Shown: positions 12,337-25,103 of the stretch, in pieces | How positions within the stretch are numbered: position 1 is the stretch's first letter | Layout of the letters: every line of letters starts with the position of its first letter | Program-made: the position numbers and the translations under genes | Origin: Porogramme epimiltina | Taxonomy: Eukaryota; Basidiomycota; Agaricomycetes; Polyporales; Polyporaceae | DNA length: 64,000 bases | Assembly (NCBI GenBank): GCA_900155495.1 | Contig: FTLJ01000233.1 | Location: forward strand, 19,634-83,633 | Direction: 5' to 3' | The notes under the pieces: model-generated | The model's input: only the letters and a program-made list of their open reading frames with translations | What the model was told of the DNA's origin: nothing | Databases searched by the model: none

Positions 12337-12888
12337 CTGGGACTGTCCCAGAGACTGTCCCGCGCTAGGCTCAGGCGCTTGAAATGTAACGCCCTCAGTA
12401 ACACCTCGCCACGCCCTTTGATCAAGCCGCCGCGGTTGCAAGCCACCAACGGCGTGCACGGCTTATGCATTAGAAGTATCCTGCATGTGTAAGCACTATA
12501 CACAGAAATGCCGCGTGCCACTCAAGCAGTAGAAGTAATCAGCGTGCTTGCGGCGCAATATACGCTGCAGCATTAAATATTAGCAGAAGAATATATGCTA
12601 CTATTTACGGCCCTGCGCGCAATGCGTGAACTGTCGCATGTGGAGCCAGTGCCTCGGTAAGAGTGGCCCAACCACAGAGCCGAAGCGGACGCTGGTTTGA
12701 ATTAGCCCGCGCGAAGCCCAGGAAACCATGGGGCAACGATAGTGGGAGAGGGCCTTTGCCCTTGGCCACACCGCGCGCTGTGGCGAAGTGAAAAGAGGTC
12801 ACAACGAAAGCGCCTCTTATAACAGTGACAATGTATGTGACTAGCAAAGCGTTGTCTCAGAGACTGTCCCAGAGACTGTCTCTGGGAC
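12337..12888. repeat. palindrome-bounded segment, candidate non-autonomous mobile element
   Basis: The left edge has the perfect palindrome CTGGGACTGTCCCAG (12337-12351). The right edge has a related palindrome with 11-bp arms GTCCCAGAGAC / GTCTCTGGGAC (12866-12888). A 19-base stretch (12341-12359) recurs exactly at 12862-12880. The interior has no coding frame. A weak RNA polymerase III box B-like sequence, GGTTTGAATTA, sits at 12694-12704, but box A is poor. This could be a MITE or SINE-like insertion, or two unrelated palindromes. Confidence 0.35.
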
Positions 12889-13194
12889 AAAGCTCCCCGT
12901 CGCTCGGACGTTCTCGCTCACTCTCAGGACATGCTAGCATGTGACTGTTAGTTTGCTCCAATATGGCATTTGGTGGTGGGTCGGCGCGCGGTTCACTGTC
13001 CAAATAGCTCAAGGTTTGTTCTCTATACTCTGTGTGTCCTTATAAGGCAGCCAAGTGTACACGGAGTCTTGACTAATTGTACCGCTACCCAAGACCAGGG
13101 ATATGTGCACGTGAAGTCGGCAGCAGTGAGCCCTTGTTATTTATCTTGTACTATGACCAGAAGTGAATGAGGCGAGTACAGTAGACCCCAAGTG

Positions 13195-15288
13195 ATGCAC
13201 ACCTCATCGATTGCCCTTATCCTTGTCCTCGCCACGGTCTCACATTTTGTCTTATTCCTCCTCCGAAATGCTCTATACCGAAGCCGCTCACTTCCTCCTG
13301 GTCCGCGTCGCCTTCCACTCATTGGAAATCTGCTCGATATGATACCCAGGCCCCAAAGATGGCTATTGTATCGAGACCTGTGCGCCACGTATGGTAAGTC
13401 GCGGATTCTGTGTTCCTGCCTATCCGTTGGTTTCGGTCCTGATGCTATACACAGGAAATATCGTCTACATGAATTCTATGGGCCGTTCTATGCTTATTCT
13501 TGGAGACCCGGGCCTGGCTGAAGAATTCCTCGAGAAGAAATCTATGAATACTTCCGATAGACCTGAAACTCCGGTAATAGAATTGTGAGTGTTGATTGTA
13601 CTTGATACTTCGTGTGAAATGCCTCATAGCAGTAGGGTCGGTCAGGAGCTGAACGTGGGATTGATGCGGTACGGGCCGTGGTGGCGCCGCCACAGGCGAG
13701 CTTTCTGGCAATATTTTCATCGCGATGCTTGCCTACCCTACCGCGCAACCCAGCGCGTGATGGCCCATCGTCTTCTAGGAATGTTGCTCAACGATCCTTC
13801 GGGCCTTCGATTCAAGAGTAATGTCAAATAGTAAGTAGTTAATGCTCAACTTACAGATCCAAAACACTGAGTGTTTTATGGGGTAGCACATTTGTAGCCT
13901 CCATCTTGCGCGTTGTGTACGGAATTGATGCGGCGGGAGAGGATGACCCGTTCGTAGCACTAGTCGACGACGCTCTGGATGCGGTCAGCCAGGGCATGAT
14001 TCCAGGTCGATTTCTCGTGGAATATTTGCCATTTCTACGATCCATGCCTTCCTGGTTCCCCGGTTCCGGAAAACAAGCTTGCTTCGTCCAGTGGAGGAAT
14101 GCAAACATAGCCTTAAAAGAAGCTCCATTCGAGCATGTGAAGAATACAATGGTGAGATTTTGTTCCATCTTTCTGATACCTTCCTCATTGATACTTGGTA
14201 GAACAAGGAGGAGTCCCGGAATTCAGTCGTGGGTCAACTTCTCAACAATCGATCTGGTCTGGGTGGCGCCTCTCTTCTCGTAGATTACGAGGAAGTCGTT
14301 CAGAATGTGGGAGCTGTGGCATTCGAAGGTGAGTACTTTCCAGGACCCGCTTCGCATCTGGTGCTCAGAAACCGGTTGTACAGGTGGCGCTGATACAGTA
14401 AGCTTTTGTCAAATTCTGTGTGTTGGCTTCCAGGGGATTGACCTCGCTACCTAGACATATTCCACTATTCTAGGGGCGTTCCTTGCTCTATCCCTGTACC
14501 CGGAAGCTTTGAAGAAAGCACAGGAAGAACTTGATGAAGTCGTTGGCTCCGATCGCCTTCCTACCTTTGAAGACAAGGATGCCCTAGTATACGTGACTGC
14601 CACTGTAATGGAGGCCCTGCGATGGCACCTGGTTGGACCTCTAGGTATTCCTCACTGCACAGTGGCTGACGACGAGTTCCACGGGTACCTCATCCCCGCA
14701 GGCACTATAGTCATATACAACAGCTGGTATGTTTCGATCATAATAAACTACACAGGAGAACTCATCAAACTGCTTGACACGCTCTAGGTGGTTTATGAAC
14801 GATCCCGGGGTCTATACCGACCCACACATCTTCCGGCCTGAACGCTTCATTCGAGACGGGAAGATAAATTCTGAGATACGCGACCCCGGACTGTTTGTGT
14901 TCGGATACGGGCGGAGGTTAGTCGGGAATGCGTGCCAATCACGTCCTTACCAAGGCATCAGGCTGATGACATACTCCAACCCCAGGATCTGCCCCGGTCG
15001 CTACTTTGCTCAGGACAGTTTGTTTATCAATCTCGCTTCTATACTTCACGTTTTCGATATTACCCCACCTCTGGACGAGCACGGAAATCCGATCAAGGTC
15101 GGGTACCGGTTGAGCGAGGGTGTACTTGCGTACGTAACCTCACCCCTTCGCGTGGACCATGGTGCCTTGCATACTAAATCTGTTGTATTTGGTGTAGGTA
15201 CCCCGAGGACTGTCGCTGCGTCATCAAGCCCCGTTCTGCCGTTGCTGAGGACCTTATTCGTCAGCACGCGAAGGATGCGTGGAGCTAA
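13195..15288 (+). CDS. Cytochrome P450 monooxygenase, array member 2
   Basis: Exons: 13195-13393, 13455-13584, 13636-13830, 13887-14151, 14202-14328, 14384-14397, 14455-14726, 14788-14916, 14986-15129, 15198-15288 (521 residues). The start is the ATG at 13195; no other in-frame ATG gives an N-terminal anchor. Motifs: LPPGP hinge, WWRRHRRAFWQ in the C-helix region, GGADT in the I-helix, EALR, FRPERF, haem loop FGYGRRICPGR, PEDCRC near the end. Exon 3 is six bases longer than in its neighbours, placing two extra residues before the RFKSNVK segment. After the PERF-preceding Trp the sequence is WFMNDP, where most members have ACMHDP. Closest visible relative is member 1, which it follows in the same direction. 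Confidence 0.92.
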
Positions 15289-16454
15289 GGCGTTGCTGAG
15301 TGAAAGATAACTTACTCCATGGTTCGGCAGGGTCCTAGAAACATCGAGAGGCGGATATGTTCTATATTGAAGACACTGATGTACATGTAATGTTCCACAT
15401 GTCATTTTTTTTTTCAAGTTACAACTGTGGCGCTCTTGGCCTTCGATTGGTGCGTAAATCGGAGGCACTGCGGGGAGAAGCGAGAGGCATCAAACTTCTC
15501 ATGAGGCGTATCGTAAGTGCCCTTACTCTGACCAATAGGAGGAACACAACGCAACTCTCCCTCCTTTAGATCTTCTCCACCGTACAAGCTTGCAACCCGG
15601 GGCATCACGCGCAATCTCTTACTCGGATGGCGGCTGTTCTCCTTTATTTTATTTGCATATACAGTGAACTTGACCACTGGCGCTACGGATGTGTCCTTGA
15701 AGATATCTCGTGACTCATGCTGGTAATAGCTTCTTTTAAACGCCGAGGATAGCGTGAGCCTTAGAACGCTCCAAGATATTATGGAACAGCTAAAATCCAA
15801 GGTAAGGACTTTCATCATAATCCCTCCTGTGCTCCAAACTGAATGGGGCGCTAGTAGAGAAGCATGTTGACATCGAACACATTGCATAATGTATTCACCA
15901 TGGTCAAAGTTGGAACGAAGAGAGGAGTTGACACCTAATCATAACGCTAGCGGGTGCTAGAACTTCCAGCGAATACAACGTGACCAACACGATATCTCCT
16001 TCTGCGAGTAGAAGAATGGTAACAAACGATGTCATGACTCATGGGGTGTGTACTCATTTGTCTCCAATGAGAATCCACCTTTGCCAAGGACGACCTTTTT
16101 TAGTGTTTCTACACACATCTATCACGGGCGAGAGGTAAGAGCACTCTCTTCGGGAAGCTACTTGACGTCTTACATCCTACCACCAGACGCACGGGGAATG
16201 GTCGAAGCCTGTCTGATTGCGTGTGAAGCCGGTGCACGAAGAGCGATCTGTGGTATTCGCAGTTGGCGTAAGTGGGGAAGAATTTGCACATGCCAGCATC
16301 TCCGTGGCGGGTGCAATACAACACCACGCTTAGTCCTCCGGGCCCCGCTTCTCGTGAATTGTAGACGAGCGTTTCGGAGCACGCTCAGGCGCAGGCAATA
16401 AAAGCCGACACTACCCCAGCCCAATACGAAGCAACGACTCTCCCCATTGTACAA
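15289..16454. other. intergenic region between P450-2 and P450-3
   Basis: About 1.17 kb. I see no gene, RNA or repeat. The right-hand end holds the putative TATA-like element of P450-3. Confidence 0.55.
16397..16404 (+). promoter_or_regulatory. TATA-like element of P450-3
   Basis: AATAAAAG ends about 50 bases before the ATG at 16455. Comparable AT-rich boxes lie about 40-60 bases before the start codons of members 7, 8, 9 and 10, so short 5' leaders seem usual in this array. Confidence 0.4.
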
Positions 16455-18582
16455 ATGGCTGAATGGACACTCCCCGCCTACTACCCCACGCTGCTCCTGG
16501 TGGCTATCATGCTGCCTATTTTGGCTTATGTTCAATCCGTTTCTAGGTGGCGCGCACGGTCTCGAGGTCTTTCTCTTCCCCCTGGACCGCCGCCCCTCCC
16601 TATCGTCGGCAACATGTTCAATATTCCCAAAGTCAAAGCTTGGTACGACTTTCAGAAGCTTGCTGAGAAATACGGTGAGCATATCGTGGTTATCGGTGGC
16701 GGAGGGTGTATGAGCGTAGGTTGAATTTGTTGCACCATCGCACAGGGGACATCATACATTTTAGAGCGGCTGGACAATCTGTCCTCGTACTCGGAAGTGA
16801 AGATGCGATGTCGGAATATCTCAACAAACGGTCGCAGAACACTTCAGACAGGAAGCAGACAATCATGATCGAGCTGTACGTTGCACCCAGCCTTCCCCCG
16901 CGCGATGGTCACAGTGACTGATATCAGCTTCAACCTATCTGCGACAGGACCGGGTCTGAGTTCAACTTTGCTTTCATGTCGTACGGAACGCGGTGGCGGA
17001 ACAATAGGCGTGCTTTTTGGCAACATTTTCATCAGGACGCGAGTGTTGGCCACCGCCCTATCCAGCTTGCAGCGGCCCATATATTCTTGGATAAGCTCTT
17101 GACGGACCCAACGCGTCTGAAGGATCATATCCGATAGTGAGTCACGCCGGATACTAGTTGGTCTGTCGTCACTTACGTAGGGCTCTGCGTCAGCACGTTT
17201 GGCGCTTCAGTGATGAAAGTTGTCTACGGCATCGAAGCTAAGGAGGAAGACGACGAATTCGTGACGGTGGCTGAAGCAGCCGTCAACGCCGCTGTCGAGG
17301 GCCTGGAGTTCCCGGGGAAATTCTTTGTCGAATATTTTCCTTTCCTGCGCCATATCCCCGCCTGGTTCCCTGGAGCGTCTTCTCAAAGGCTCTTCGAGAT
17401 GTGGCAAGCAGTGAATGAGAAATCGGTGAGCATGCCGTATGCTTACGCGAAAGAGAACATGGTGAGTTCCTCTATATTCTACACAAATATGTCACTCCTA
17501 TTGATGCCGCGGTCAAGGACTCCCGTGAGGTACAACAATCTATGGTTGGACGGCTGCTGTCGTCACTTGGAACTTCGACTGACGAATCTGAGCGAAGCCA
17601 AGTTATCCGAGAGTCGGCGGCAGTCGCATTTGAAGGTTCGTTGGTTAGATAACACCCCTTCAGTTATGAGCTAACGTTCATTGAATTGCACGATAGCGGG
17701 GTCCGATACGGTGAGTTATGTTTGTTCTAACTTAACGTGAGAAACGCATTTATCTTCGTCACAGACATTCTCCACTCTTCAAGCCGCATTTCTCGCGCTA
17801 TCTAGAAGTCCATCGGCCCTGAAAAGGGCCCAAGCAGAGCTCGATGCCGTTGTTGGACACCATCGCCTTCCGAACTTCGACGATGAAACGTCCCTCGTCT
17901 ATGTGAAGGCTACAATCCTAGAAGCTCTAAGGTGGCACAACGTTGTGCCCATGGGAGTAGCGCACGCCTCGCTGGCTGACGACGAGCTGCGAGGGTGGTT
18001 CATTCCTGCCGGGACGATCATCCTGTCCAATATATGGTGCGAACACATCCGACATTCCCTGGTTTTATGAGTTGAGATTTCTCCCGCAGGGCATGCATGC
18101 ATGATCCGGAAGTCTACCCTGACCCCGACGAGTTCCGACCGGAGCGTTTCATCCGTGATGGCAAGATAGACGAAACCGTGAGGAGTCCTCTTGACTTCGT
18201 GTTCGGCTTTGGTCGACGGTATGCCGCTCGCACATACCGTGCTCCCTGAGTCTCGCGAGGTGCTTACCGCTCTGCGTAGGATTTGCCCTGGTCGCTACTT
18301 TGCTCAAGCAGGGCTCTTCATCAACATCGCGTCTGCCTTACATGTATTTGACGTCACTTCCGCCACAGACGAAAACGGTCATGAGATCAAAGTCGAGTAT
18401 GAAATGACCCCCGGTTTCTTATCGTGTGTTAAGTTCATTTGGTCTCTGCGGGATGTATAAGCTGATTGCCTTGATACAGATACCCGGCGGATTGTCGCTG
18501 CACGATTAAACCTCGCTTCCCGGGAGCCGAGGAGCTGATTCGAACGCACGCTGCTGCTGCTCGGGCTGGTCAAGTAGAGTGA
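16455..18582 (+). CDS. Cytochrome P450 monooxygenase, array member 3
   Basis: The ten-exon array plan is kept. Exon 1 is 16455-16674, the 14-nt I-helix exon is 17697-17710 and the stop is TGA at 18580-18582. Motifs: hydrophobic anchor at residues about 10-30, LPPGPPPLP hinge, AGSDT in the I-helix, EALR, FRPERF, haem loop FGFGRRICPGR, then PADCRC where the others mostly have PEDCRC. Two basic residues of the C-helix region are replaced ([10 protein letters not shown] instead of WRRHRRAFWQ), the only member with this change. It ends only 238 bases before the stop codon of the convergent DUF6533 gene. Family membership is certain; substrate unknown. Confidence 0.92.
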
Positions 18583-18820
18583 GGAAATGAGGCAGGGTCA
18601 CCCGTTAGTCGTCAGAAGTCCGGTCCCACCCCAACACAAGTTTTCCGTGAGAGAAGTAGATTGAACTTGTACTATAGACCCCCATATGCCAATTTCTATC
18701 TCGAAGTCTGTAACCAAATATTCAGAACGAGCACTACGGATGGGTAACACTCAGCAGAAATCGGCGACATGGTAAACGGGAACGTCGGGCTACGTCCCAA
18801 GGCAACAGTACTTCCACAAT

Positions 18821-20729
18821 TTAGTAACGAATGTCTTCTTCCGTGCGCTCGCCGGGTTCAGAAGGGCGGCCCAGCGTATGCATCTCTAACTCCACCGTGA
18901 TCCCCTCGTGCCCCTGCCTGTCCGTCACCCTTCCTCTCGTAATGGCGTCATCACGGTCACAGACAGTGCGCTCGAACGCGATGTCGCTCATTTGCGTGAA
19001 CTCACTGAGCGGGAGGGACGAGGAGTTTGCGGCGACCCTGCGCAGATTCAGGAGGACACGAGTGCACAGTGCACTGTGGATGGCACGGACTGGCCTATAT
19101 ATCGTAGGATAGTGTTGTTTAACTGGCGAAAAGAGTGAGGATAAACGCGAGGCTCACATTTGACAAACAGAGAGCACCGCGGACTGCATAGTAGGCTCGA
19201 TCAATTGGGGTTGAAGAGAGCCTAAACTTTGAGGACTACTCACCGATTCAAGGGTTGTGACACTGAGGTTGATTACGGAGAGGACGAGCATGAACAAATA
19301 GTACAATGAGCCTAAATTTGTTTCATGAGCCTCCCCATTTTAAACCTGATGGAACAATGAACAGGGGGAACGCACCATCACGATACATGGTCTCAACAAG
19401 GGGCGACCGAGTAGACCTGGAGAATAGCCGTCTCGGCTGTCCGCTTCCCCCGCGCTCCGTGTCGGGACGTCCTTCGGATGTTTGCCATCTGCGCCAAAAC
19501 GTCATCACGACCAGGACTTTCGGCGGTAGATCGGCGGTAACGCGACCAGTCAGCATGCGCCGAGAGGAGAAATGCCAATAGCTGCTCACCGGTTTCCGAG
19601 AATAATATACAACTGAAGAGAACCCAGCCTTGACGGAGGTTGACTGAAGGAACGCAGCCAGTGACCTTGATGACGTCTCTATCCGGATCTGTACAGAAAG
19701 TGTTTGTGCTCGCATCCGAAAAGTGGAAGGACAGCACCTACAAACGAGTCGCGTTAAATAGTATATATTAACAACGCCAGACGGAACCTTGAAAAGAGAT
19801 CGGGGTGAGCACTGTAGCACTATTACGCAGAGTTGTTTGTGACTTACTATCATAATGAATGTAAGGACAGCGATCGTGGCCACTATACGCGGCTTGAAGT
19901 CGTATAATGCAAGAGTGCGCGCCATGAGAATAACTGTGTCCGGCACTTGAGTAGAATGGTCGCCTCGAACAATGTGATGACATACATTCGGAGCTATATG
20001 ATCCCAACGAATAGACGTCTACAAAACGAGGGGGGGGGGTAAAAACGAAGCTCGCAGTGAGAAAATGTCCAGAGTTTACTCACATGCGATGACTTGGAAC
20101 TCAGCAGAGCACGTCTATAATAGCATAAGTAAGGCATCGCATCTCGAACAATATGACAGACCGTTGTATCGATGTCAGTGCTGAGTGAACCTACGTTTCA
20201 ACAACCCAGGGGTTAAACGATGTATTTGAAGATAGACACTTCTACTCACTAATTACGGCGAGTGTAGTGTCGACCAGGGGCGAATATCGGTTCACCATGT
20301 AGATGATCTTCATAAGGCTAAGACGAGAAGGCCAAATATACGTAATCTATGTCGACATAGGAAATGGTGAGCTGTTGTCGCACAGAATAAACAAGTTTAT
20401 GCACCTCTTCCTCCATCTTTCCGAAGATCTCAAGCCACTGCAGCCGACAGGAGAATGCGTCAGTGTGTGAGACAAATGTGCTTTATCTCATACGATACTC
20501 ACGACGATCGTATTCGAGACGACTGCGTCATTTGAAACCTCATCAACCATGGAAGACATCGCGATAGATTTGTTTGATCGGGACCAACGCACCTGTGAAG
20601 TACTGCGGCTGGTGTGAGTATATATGCGGCGGAGGTCAAACTTACATGGTTTTGCAGACGTACCTTAACCAGAGTCAGTTGCGCTAGCTCATGCCCTCCT
20701 TGCCGCGCGATACCATCGAGAACCGACAT
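18821..20729 (-). CDS. DUF6533-family multi-pass membrane protein, copy A
   Basis: Agaricomycete membrane-protein family of unknown function. The first exon, 20729-20664, codes MSVLDGIARQGGHELAQLTL plus VK. Small exons follow: YFT; VVSNTIV; WLEIFGKMEEE; and a longer one with TYIWPSRLSLMKIIYMVNRY. Downstream come VILMARTLALYDFKPRIV, the membrane segment RQGWVLFSCILFSETG, VLVVMTFWRRWQTSEGR, RSPLVETMYRDG and YYLFMLVLSVINLSVTTLES. The end is PVRAIHSALCTRVLLNLRRV and a Ser/acid-rich tail with TAA at 18821-18823. Every segment has a counterpart in copy B at 40794-42655 with the same intron positions, which supports a real gene although the splicing is complex. A 10-base run of C lies in an intron just before a 3' splice site. 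Exact boundaries of the middle exons are less certain than the ends. Confidence 0.7.
20030..20039. repeat. homopolymer run of 10 G (C on the coding strand)
   Basis: On the minus strand this is a C tract inside an intron of the DUF6533 gene, close to its 3' splice site, where it forms part of the polypyrimidine stretch. Likely length-variable. Confidence 0.8.
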
Positions 20730-22099
20730 GGGCAGAGCCCCCAACTTGAGCCAAAGACGTCCCCGTCGTCCTCGAGGACGGTGGACAGGGATCGCGGACA
20801 CGTCGCCAGGCTACGTCTTCCAATCCGCCTTAATACATATGGTCTCGGCGCGTCATTACGTTGGCCGGTCGTAGGCGAACGCGGCACTGGATGCGGACCA
20901 TTGTCTCGGCGACGGTGGGAACGTGTGGTCAGCGTTCCGCGACCCCTCGCTACTATCTCTAAAAGTTTAGTATACCATCAAATATAGGGGTCATCCATTT
21001 AGAAGAAGAGGAGAGAGGTGGTGAAGGTGATAAATGCTTCTCAACGTCTTGTCCACCGTCTTCGGCGCCGACAATTTCAAATTGCTAGCTACGGCGGATC
21101 CGCAAACGCAACCCAATTGAATCTGTGGGAAACACAGCCAGGTCCCCATTAGCCCAATACTGACGTCTGACTTATCTTTCCACTCAGTAGTCACCTTGGG
21201 AACTTGAAGTTCAGCTGGCTGAGGCTCGTGGGTGAGTCGAAAGTTTTCAACGTTTGTAGTGTAAAAATGATTCTCTCACACAGAACTATGATATTGATCA
21301 CCATATGGCTGCCACGTCTGGGCGAGCTCAGCTCACGCGTTCAGAGAGGGCTGGGGAGGACACGCTCAGCTCTGTGGGCGTTGTCGAGTCTCGATGAGGT
21401 CAACACCGGACGGGGTCCAGACCAGATGCAGTGATGACGTCAGCCAGGTAGACGCCAATGCTGAATCGAAAACCAGCCATCCTTTTGGGGCGCCTCCGAT
21501 CCGTAACGTGTACCTCACCTCTGACTGAGTTTATAGTTTCCGGCTTCACTCTGATGTTCATTTTTTCTCCGCTGAAGATGAACTTCGGATGGTGCACCGA
21601 TGCGCTTCGTGTCAAGAGAGTGAGTCAACTTTTTCATTAGGCGTGTCACAACGTGTTTACTTACCTTCGCTGCTGACAGGTCCTAGCAGTTATAGAAACG
21701 AGTCGAAAGGCCTCTAACTTCGATGCCTGGTCATTGAGCGCCAGCTTTGTGCCTGCAAAGCTCTCCTTGTATGACGTATCTCGTAACTTACAACCGCTTC
21801 TCATGATTCCTTTTATATAAGCAATCTAGAAAGGGCCGCGACACGACTCCGAGGGGTGCTCAGTGCTGCAATACATTGGTACGACTTCGGTGTCTTCCCT
21901 TTATAGGTTGTCTATCTGACGAGGGGTGATCTAGGCGCAAGCCTTATTGGCCGCCGAAACCTTAATAGAGGGAAACTACTTTGGATGAGTATGTTCTCTC
22001 ACAGCTAAGTGGATGTAAAGGGCGGAGTGTGACTACTGCTCCATAACGCTTTCCGGTCAGGCGGTCAAGTCACTCACATAAAGCTAGACTCGCATTCCC
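20730..22099. other. intergenic region between DUF6533 copy A and P450-4
   Basis: About 1.37 kb separating two divergent start codons, so it should hold both promoters. Frames exist but none has family character or supported splicing. I see nothing else. Confidence 0.5.
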
Positions 22100-24225
22100 A
22101 TGGCTTCCCTTGAATCGATGCCCGCCGCCGCCATGGACTCCCTCACGGAAGTCTGTGTAGTCCTGTCTGTCCTCATATGTTTAATACGTCTTCGCTCTGC
22201 CTACAGCTGGCGTGCCCGCTCTCACGGTCTACCGTTACCTCCTGGCCCCAAGCCTCTCCCTATCCTCGGAAACATAATCACCTTCCCCACGGTTAAACCG
22301 TGGCTTGCGAGCTTGAAGTTTTTTCAGCAGTATGGTGAGTGCTTTCGCCATGTAGATGGCGTTCGAGGTTTGTTTTCCTGACATAATTATCATATTTAAT
22401 AGGGGATCTAGTCTACTTCCGTGTACTTGGGCAACAATTCCTCATCCTTGGGAGCGCAAGCGCGATCACAGAGCTACTCGAGCAGCGTTCTGCCATTAGC
22501 TCTGACCGTGTTCAGACGCCAATGATCGAGCTGTGAGGAATACTTTTTGTACTCGAATTCGATGTTGATAGCTACTCTCAGATCTGGATCGAGCTTGAAT
22601 CTTGCCCTTTTCCCTTACGGACAGCGATGGAGACGTCACAGGCGTTCGTTTTGGCAATACTTCCATCGTGATGCTGCTTGCGCCTACCATCCAACTCAGC
22701 AGGCGATAGCATACGAGTTCCTGGGCAAACTACTCGATGATCCAGCTCACTTGAAGAAGCACATACGGTTGTAAGTCATATCATAGACTCTTCGGTAATG
22801 CATTCCCGACGACTGACGTTGGTGTTTGTACGACACAGCACATTCGGCGCAGCCGCACTGAAAACGGTGTACGGCATTACCACAAACGACAACGACGGAT
22901 ATATGGCACTTATTGACGAGACATTGGAAGGACCTGCGCAGGGCTTGGTTCCCGGCAAGTTTCTCGTTCAATTTCTGCCGTTTTTGCGATACATACCCCC
23001 ATGGGTCCCTGGTGCGACCTCACAAAGGTTGTGGGCAAAATGGACAGCATCTGCCGAGAAGCTCAAGAACACGCCTTTTCAACACACACAAGCCTCGATG
23101 GTGAACAATTAATCTGCGCTAAAAATCGTGTTGCGTGTCTGAACTTAGCTCACATACAGACAGATGACGATGCGCGAAGCTCTGTTGTGGGCCAGCTTTT
23201 GTCAAAGCTTCCTCCCCAATCCGATCAAATATTCTGGGACGAAGAGCTGGAGATTGCGAAGAATGTGGGTGCAGTATCTCTTGAAGGTACGTACTGACGG
23301 CATCTTCGATCTGTCCCCCTATTCATTGTCGTGTTGGATGTAGCTGGAGCAGACACGGTGAGGGTTTATTTGAGCCTTGAGGTTACACAGGAATACCCAT
23401 TTACCTCGTATGCATAGTCGTTCTCCACTCTTCAAGCCGTTTTTCTCGGACTCTCCTTCAACCCAGACGCCGTGAGAAAGGCGCACGAAGAATTGGACGA
23501 GGTTGTAGGCCCTCATCGCCTTCCCGACCACAACGACCGTGATTCCCTCGTCTACGTCACCGCAATCGTCTTAGAGGCATTGCGGTGGCATGTCGTTATC
23601 CCCATGGGGACGCCGCACACCACAATAGCAGACCAGGAATTCCGCGGATACTTCATACCCGCTGGAACTGCTATCGTACCAGGCACTTGGTGCGTTTTTG
23701 AAAGTAACACTTGCTGAATTCTGATTAAACTCTAGTCCGCAGGGCATGCATGCACGACCCTGAAATCTTCCCGGATCCGCATAAATTCCGGCCAGATAGG
23801 TTCATTCGGGACGGGCAGCTGAACTCAGATATACGTAGCCCGACTGCTTTCATATTTGGGTTCGGGAGGAGGCACGTGCACTTTCGGTGTTGCTGCGTCC
23901 CCTTATCAATTCACTTATATATTCCCACAGGTTGTGCCCAGGGAGATACTTTGCGCTCGACTCTCTATTTATCAATGTCGCCTGCGCGCTTCATGTCTTT
24001 GACATCTCTCCGCCAGTCGACGAACATGGGAATGCTATAAAGATTGACTATCTGAGTACAGACGGAGTGGTAAGGTATGTCATATCATCGCCCAAGTTTA
24101 TTCCAACGTGCATTTCATTGCGCACGAACAGCTACCCCGAGGATTGCCGGTGCACCATCAAGCCCCGTTCTGCGGAGGCAGAGGCACTAATTCGGGAGCA
24201 TGTCAAGAGAGGTTCGAGTGCATAA
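22100..24225 (+). CDS. Cytochrome P450 monooxygenase, array member 4
   Basis: Exons: 22100-22334, 22403-22532, 22582-22770, 22839-23100, 23160-23286, 23344-23357, 23418-23689, 23743-23871, 23931-24074, 24132-24225 (531 residues). Motifs: LPPGPKPLP hinge, AGADT in the I-helix, EALR, FRPDRF, haem loop FGFGRRLCPGR, PEDCRC. The intron that splits the haem-loop arginine (23872-23930) begins GCACGT, not GT. The nearest GT would shift the frame, so a GC-AG intron is the best reading. The residues before the Cys loop depend on that intron being spliced. A second ATG at residue 7 is an alternative start. The N-terminus is Ala/Ser-rich before the anchor. Confidence 0.9.
23872..23930 (+). other. GC-AG intron in the haem-loop codon of P450-4
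   Basis: The preceding exon ends in AG (first two bases of the second Arg of GRR) and the next begins G-TTG-TGC, restoring Arg-Leu-Cys. The donor is GCACGT; the equivalent intron of members checked elsewhere in the array starts with GT. No GT donor nearby keeps the frame. Confidence 0.65.
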
Positions 24226-25103
24226 CTAAAACCGGACCCAGTTATACAGTTGTGCCTACGCCTTTGCGCGATTAGCCATATGCTCGATTCTCCGATTCTC
24301 CTTGCTAGTCACGGCGTGGTCTCCATTTCGGAAGTCATGCAATGTACAACGGTGATGGAATTCCATGTCCAGGGACAAATGTGTACCTATATTTCCGATG
24401 CTAACGGAGCGACGGTAACGGCCTGGGACTTCTGGCGCGCACGTCTGCTGAGCCCAAATACCACACTCTCATGCGGATACAGGGCCTACTCAATGAGATG
24501 TCACTCCGGCACCCTATAGCAACTCGATTTCAAGCCTCAACTGCTTCCTTGTGCGTCAATCAGTATTCAGCGTTCTCATGTTCTAACTTCTAAACCCAAA
24601 GCGAGCGCCGCACGGCCTTTCTGACACCGCTCCAAGACTAACGAAGACCAATCTTAGCTGAACACCTCGGGGCGCCCAGCGCGCCTGCCATAAATCGCCG
24701 CTCTTCTAGCTCAAAGTTGCCCCGCATTATGGCGCTCGGATGTGCTTCCGTGGCTCCTTGAGGTTTGCTTGGTGCCACCAATGAGCTCGCTGCAATACGG
24801 ACTGAATTCACCGTAAGGTTTACTTGCGTACTCCCATTCCGCTGGATCCTGGTGCCGAGTCTCCACAAGGAAGTCTCTTGTAGCTGATGACGTTGGAGGT
24901 TCTAAATCCTCGTTGGGAAATTCCAGGTGAGGTTATTATGTTCTACTTCTTACCTTCTCCGCGCTAGTCATTGGCACACGGCGGGGATGATCATCGCCCA
25001 CATTTTGAGAACTCTCTAAAAGTCCGATTGGGTCGCACGCAAATGGGCCTCTAAAAAGGTATAGGCCCCTGCACCCGTTGACCTGTTCGTCCTCGTCTCA
25101 CTC
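24226..25103. other. intergenic region between P450-4 and P450-5
   Basis: About 0.88 kb between two same-direction genes. Nothing recognised apart from presumed promoter and terminator sequence. Confidence 0.55.

Larger units (their letters stand above)
11307..13194. other. intergenic region between P450-1 and P450-2
   Basis: About 1.9 kb with no supported gene. It contains a 19-bp tandem duplication (11745-11783) and a roughly 550-bp segment bounded by related palindromes (12337-12888). The latter could be a small non-autonomous mobile element. Confidence 0.6.

Noticed and set aside
12641..12704. Degenerate tRNA gene
   Set aside because: Box B-like sequence is present but box A is poor and no cloverleaf forms; at most a tRNA-derived repeat.
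19323..19946. Single-frame minus-strand gene of 207 codons
   Set aside because: It is a read-through of several exons and introns of the larger DUF6533 copy A gene.
20730..22099. Possible third DUF6533 or P450 relic
   Set aside because: No segment matched the conserved blocks of either family on reading both strands.
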